DNA of 64,000 bases from Galeopsis tetrahit (Eukaryota > Streptophyta > Magnoliopsida > Lamiales > Lamiaceae), in contig OY776132.1 of NCBI GenBank assembly GCA_963675135.1, positions 1,736,001 through 1,800,000 on the forward strand. Reading direction: 5' to 3'. The notes below the pieces were generated by a model. That model was given only the letters and a program-made list of their open reading frames with translations. It made no database searches and was not told where the DNA came from. The stretch's first letter is position 1; every line of letters begins with the position of its first letter. Shown here piece by piece: positions 59,413 to 64,000 of this stretch. The translations under genes and the position numbers were made by a program.

Positions 59413-60143
59413 TAAAAGAAACTAACCCCATTGGAATTCATATCATTCTTCTATATAGATATACAACATAATATAAAATAATCGAGAATAATTTTTTTTT
59501 TCTTGGTAAGATCATTAAATTTAATCAGTTAGATAGAAAAGAAAATATAAATCAAATTAGTAAATTAGAGAGCAATATTAAACAAAGTATGAACAGCAAT
59601 TTTTATGAATATGACAAAGTATGAACTAATGACTTGTAAGCCGATAAAATGGGTCATTTTATACTGGGTGGCTTCAGTTTCTTGCCACCCAATCTACGAA
59701 TATAATCAGATGGGCACCGTGGCCGGTTCCAGCTCGAACCAGACCAACGGGCCGATTACAGTTCACAGTCTAAAAACCATGGCAGCAATAGAAACACAAA
59801 ATCATTGAATTTAAATGCTGCAAAGTTGGGGTTAGGAATTTAGCACAAGCACAACATTATAAATGCAGATTCCTACTACTTTGATCTGCAGCTTCAGTGG
59901 CCAGAGCATCAAATCCGACCAATTCGTCGACGCAGCCTAACATTCCAATGCATCAAATGTACACCAACAGACACTTTCACAAAATCTGCCTCTATCATAA
60001 TGTAAGACCATTTTGTAGCAGCATTAGAGCTTTGCTACTTACCAAAAGTATTGTCTGAAGCTTTCCAATAAAAATAAATAAAAAGGATTGGGAATAATTA
60101 GCACAAAATAAATTAGAAACATTTTACCACAACATCATCATCA
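59413..60143. other. 3' flank of RabGAP copy 2
   Basis: Contains the 3'UTR of copy 2 and the segment 59725-59800 that matches the 3' flank of copy 1 (both carry CATGGCAGCAAT). No other gene. Confidence 0.5.
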
Positions 60144-62745
60144 TCAAGTAGTCTCGATTTTGTCATGGAGTGTCACAACCAGTTGGTGTGCATCGTCTAG
60201 AAGCTTCCACACATTGAGCTGCCCAGCCATCGCGTTGCACTCCCTCAAAATCTCGTCCATGCTACTGTATTTCTCTATGATTTGTTTCCTCCTCTGCAGT
60301 ACAGAAGCTGCAATTGCATAAAGCAACAGATCGTCCGTTGGTGGGGCCCGTTGCCGAATCCTGCTCCAAGCAGACTTCCCAATACCCGCCCGAATCGCAG
60401 CCTGATCAGCCCACATGACTTCCCAAATGCACAACGTTTGCTCAAAAGACAATTCCCTTCTGAAAAGTACAACCACCATTCTGTAAACGAAGAAGCAATC
60501 CTCAGCTTGAAGTTTTTCCAGATGCCGGTAAAGATGTGAGTCCTTGTACTTGATGATCTTAGAGACAATATTGAGCTGCCTTCTGATTCCCACTTCATCG
60601 AGACGAAAATTGTGGCGAGCCTTCTTCATAAACCCGACAAAACACCAGAAAGCCTCGTGGTCCTCGCTCATCACAGCAATTATAGGAGAAAGTAGATCGC
60701 TCATTCCCTGGCAGTAGCCAATTTCCGGGTCATAGAGTGCATAAGCTTCAAGAATGGCAACTAAACGGGCAGCGTGGAAAACCCGGCTCGGAAGGAGGTG
60801 TTCGTAATCCTTTAATCCAACGGCCTCAGCAGCACGTCGTGCTTTCGGTTCAGATACTGCAGCCTGTGTTGGGGAGTATGTGACCCATTCCTCATTAGCT
60901 CGCACGGCATCTAGACGAATAATACGCTGCCAGGTGGCAAAATCTTCCCTACTTCGGGGTTTGTCCGTTTTTGAGGGAGATGAATCCTCCTTTGAGGAGT
61001 CACCGATGTCATGTTCCTGCGTGCTTTCTGTGAAGTCAAAGGTTTGACTGACCTCGGGATCTTCTGAGGAGTCTGAATATGAGGAATCGGAGTCAGATGC
61101 AACAGCTGAATCAATAATTCTCTTCGAACCCGTATATCCATCCATAATTGAGCTTGTGGAATGGCATTCATCCTCGTTATTATGCAATGATTCCTCACTA
61201 GATAGGGATTCTCGGGCACTCACGACGTCATCAGAGCCAGCAGAATCCATGCCTTCGGTGAGACTTCCTCCTCCACATACACTACTTGTTTCGCAGCTTT
61301 CATTTAACTTAAAAGCATCACTGGCATCACTGTTATGTTTAAGAAGACGACGACATTGTCTACGCAGTTTTTCATATTCCTTTCTGCGTAAATTTAACAC
61401 AAAACCAAAAGGGTGTTAATTTTAGAAAAAATCTGAAGCTAAAATTTTTATATAACTAGGATTTAAACCAATGAAAGAATTAAAAATACGAGTAAACATC
61501 ACAAAAAGTAAAAATAAGGATGCTACACTTCTTCGTCATTCTTCATTTACTGAGCTTGGTTCAAAATTCTTCAATGAGAATTGTAACGAGAATGTACATC
61601 AGTACATGAGATAATTGGGGTGGTTAATGAGAAATAAACGATGATCAATTCACCTTCCAAATACTCAGTACGGGGTAATGTGACTCGAAATATGTTAATC
61701 ATTACACCCATTTTGATTAAACTACATATTCCCCTATAATCAGTATACCTCAATCATTCCACTAAACCTCAACTAACAATCATTTTTGTCTCCACCTATT
61801 CAAAGATTAGAGCCAACCACTGACAATATAATTATAATTCTCTTTATAATTTACACTTCAGATTCTCCATTACATTCTCATTGAAGAATTTTGAACCAAA
61901 TAGCCTCTAAGAGTGCATGTGTGTGTGTGTGTGTTTTTAGAAGGTGGTTGTGGATTGGTAAAGATAGAAGTTTAAGGACTGAGGTTTGATGTTTATGACA
62001 GCACCTGTTTTGAGTTTTAGTAGCATCTCTTTCTTCTTTGGAACTCTTTAGATTGTAGCTGCAAAAAAAAAATCAGTATCATTGTAGAAAAATAATCATG
62101 CAATAAAAGACAAATCACAAACGAACTAAATAATGTCAATTCTGAATTCTCCCATTGAAAAACTGAAATCAATATAGAATTAATTGCACATCAATGAACA
62201 AAATGCTGATAGACAAAGGATAGAACTGGATTCTAGAACTGGACAATTATCCGGACGTAGTCTGACCAGCCTTTACCTTCACATGTGGCCTATCTATAAG
62301 CACTTTTTTGAGACATTAAGCCTTAGAAACACAAGACGTTCAACTTTTATACAAAGCTCTACATACAGAAACGATTCCTATTTTAAATACACGAAAATAA
62401 AATCCAGATACATATTCCAAAAGGCGAGTAAGCTTACACTCCAAGAAGAAATGGCCAAACCTCGGCCCTAATACTAGGATCAACACCCTACATAAAACAA
62501 GGTGTAAAATCAGAAAAGTTTCAAAGTAAAACCATTAAATTGTAAAAAGAAGGCAACAGTTCAGTAGTGATAAAGATAAATTATGAAGAGATATGAAGGC
62601 AAGACTCACTCCACTTCGAACTTTCTTAAGAAATTTAACTCCATTGTCGCGAAGTTTTCCATCTGAAGTGAACAAACTTCTCCACTGCTGTGGAGAGAGT
62701 ATATGCTTCCTTTTTCTTCGAGACCATGGGGATTTGAGGCGACCC
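60144..62745 (-). CDS. TBC-domain RabGAP, copy 2 (first exon beyond window)
   Basis: Minus-strand exons 62610-62745, 62438-62487, 62005-62058 and 60144-61383 match exons 2-5 of copy 1 in phase. The first three also match in exact length (136, 50 and 54 bp). The last exon is 1240 bp against 1099 in copy 1, the 141-bp difference lying in the acidic Ser/Asp/Glu-rich linker. Together they encode about 493 residues. The first exon must lie beyond base 64000, since intron 1 was 2.2 kb in copy 1 and only 1.25 kb remains here. The Arg finger (IRLDAVRANEEW) and Gln finger (GYCQGMSDLLSP) are intact, so it should be an active Rab GTPase-activating protein. The longer linker, if it is the older form, makes copy 1 the shortened one. 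Confidence 0.93.
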
Positions 62746-64000
62746 CTGAAAATAGGAAATACGTTAGTAACGTGAGCCAGGTGTCAGAGCCCGTAGGCTG
62801 GTTTATTAGGTCTAATTACAATTGAAATCATGTGCACAAGAGTTGCTAAGGATGACTGTTTACATATTGCACACAAAAAGTTCTTTAAATATAAAATTTC
62901 CAATCACAAACAAATTTATAACCTCATGAACCAACGCTGACATTCCAGAAAGTTAGAATCAGACGTAGTTAGTTTTTCCTTTTGATCAAATAGCAGCTTT
63001 AAAATAAAAAACAGATGGGAGATTATTATGCAAAGAGCTTAGACAGCAAAATTGTAGACTTCAAGTAAGCTTCTAAAAACTTATGAGCTCAAGATCTATA
63101 AGCCTGTAACTCTCAAGCTCATCCAAAAGCATCAAACTCAAGCTAAATGTTAATTATAATCTTATTATGCTTTTATAATAAAATATGTATCATTAGTTAT
63201 AATATAATTATATAATATTGTTGCTAATGATTTTAATTCAATAAATATGTCGTTAATTTGATATGCTAGCTTATGTTGTTAATCAAAATAACATAGTATT
63301 CTCTGAAAGTAAAATCATATGTCACATGTATAAAATAGAAGCCTGGGATTGAGAGTAAATTCATATGTTCTCAGGATTGACAATGACATGTTAAAGAGCA
63401 TGGGCTCAACAACTTAAACTCAAAAAACTTGGGTGTAATGGAAGTACTATTTAGCCAGGGATCTGAGGCGGCACATCTTGCACACCTAGATACAGCAACC
63501 TACGTGCTTCCACATTCTTCTCTGGCATTCAATAAACTCACTGAGAGCTAGACAAGTAGTCTAATTACTCAAACAAAGAGTATCTGCTGACTCTAACAAT
63601 ATCTACTTTTTTCCTAGTATGGTAAGAAGACTAAATTTGGTGGTCCAGTCCAAAAAAATAATAAATGCTCTAGTGCTGTGAAAATATGTTAATGTGATGT
63701 AGTATTACTTTTGTCAATTTTTCATAAAGTTTCTAATGAAATTGATACAAGAATTAGCTAGAAATGGGATCATAAGGTTTTTCAACAAAAAGATGAGGCA
63801 GCATGGTTTTGTCTGATAGTCATAAAAGCCATGGTAAAAGGCTGCAATCATTAAAATATCAGTACTTTCTACACAGAGATCTAAAAGAAAAGCATAGTAT
63901 TAACAACTGTGATATAACACAATCTATGCAAATGTTACAACAGTTATTGGAACATCCAAGTATGAAAACGAAAAAAAGACCTCAAATTCTTGACCTAGAA
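62746..64000 (-). other. Partial first intron of RabGAP copy 2
   Basis: Non-coding sequence similar in order to the first intron of copy 1, with shared words such as GCACACAAAAAG and TCTAGTGCTGTGAAA (copy 1 near 56070). It runs to the window end. Confidence 0.7.

Overview
This window is nuclear DNA from a flowering plant. The genes have many GT-AG introns and long AT-rich spacers. There are LINE, LTR, TRIM, Mutator-like, Tourist-like and Stowaway-like elements. Protein types found only in plants are present: a TPS-b terpene synthase, a YSL transporter and an S40/DUF584 protein. The terpene synthase resembles the monoterpene synthases of mint-family plants, so a Lamiales eudicot is my best guess, but this is inference only.

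Layout. 1-2243 (+): 3' part of a terpene synthase, followed by a decayed LINE (2510-4900). 5846-9594 (-): VPS26 of the retromer. 11405-14952 (-): an ATAD1/Msp1-type AAA ATPase. 14953-20237: repeat-rich spacer with Stowaway-like MITEs and a 1.2 kb Mutator-like element. 20238-22998 (+): 2-hydroxyacyl-CoA lyase / oxalyl-CoA decarboxylase. 22999-28735: AT-rich spacer with a dimeric tandem-repeat array at 25.0-26.2 kb. 29087-32207 (+): a YSL oligopeptide-family metal transporter. 37523-38119 (-): an S40/DUF584 protein. 38120-50116: a 12 kb transposon-rich spacer holding a solo LTR with its target-site duplication, a LINE RNase H remnant, a tandem TRIM array and a nest of Tourist-like MITEs around an intact TRIM. 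50117-51907 (+): cytochrome b5. 52748-57497 (-): a TBC RabGAP. From 60144 (-) leftwards from the window end: a second, tandemly duplicated RabGAP whose first exon lies beyond the window.

The genes are not a pathway. They are housekeeping and transport genes whose order (VPS26, ATAD1-like, YSL, cytochrome b5, RabGAP) matches, from memory, the Arabidopsis run At5g53530-At5g53570. That suggests an old conserved block, expanded here by transposons and interrupted by the lyase and S40 genes. The terpene synthase sits next to the block and is the one specialised-metabolism gene. No clearly undescribed system was found. The most unusual items are the layered transposon nest, the TRIM array between host direct repeats, the Mutator-like element with possible captured sequence, and the precise intron loss in the terpene synthase.
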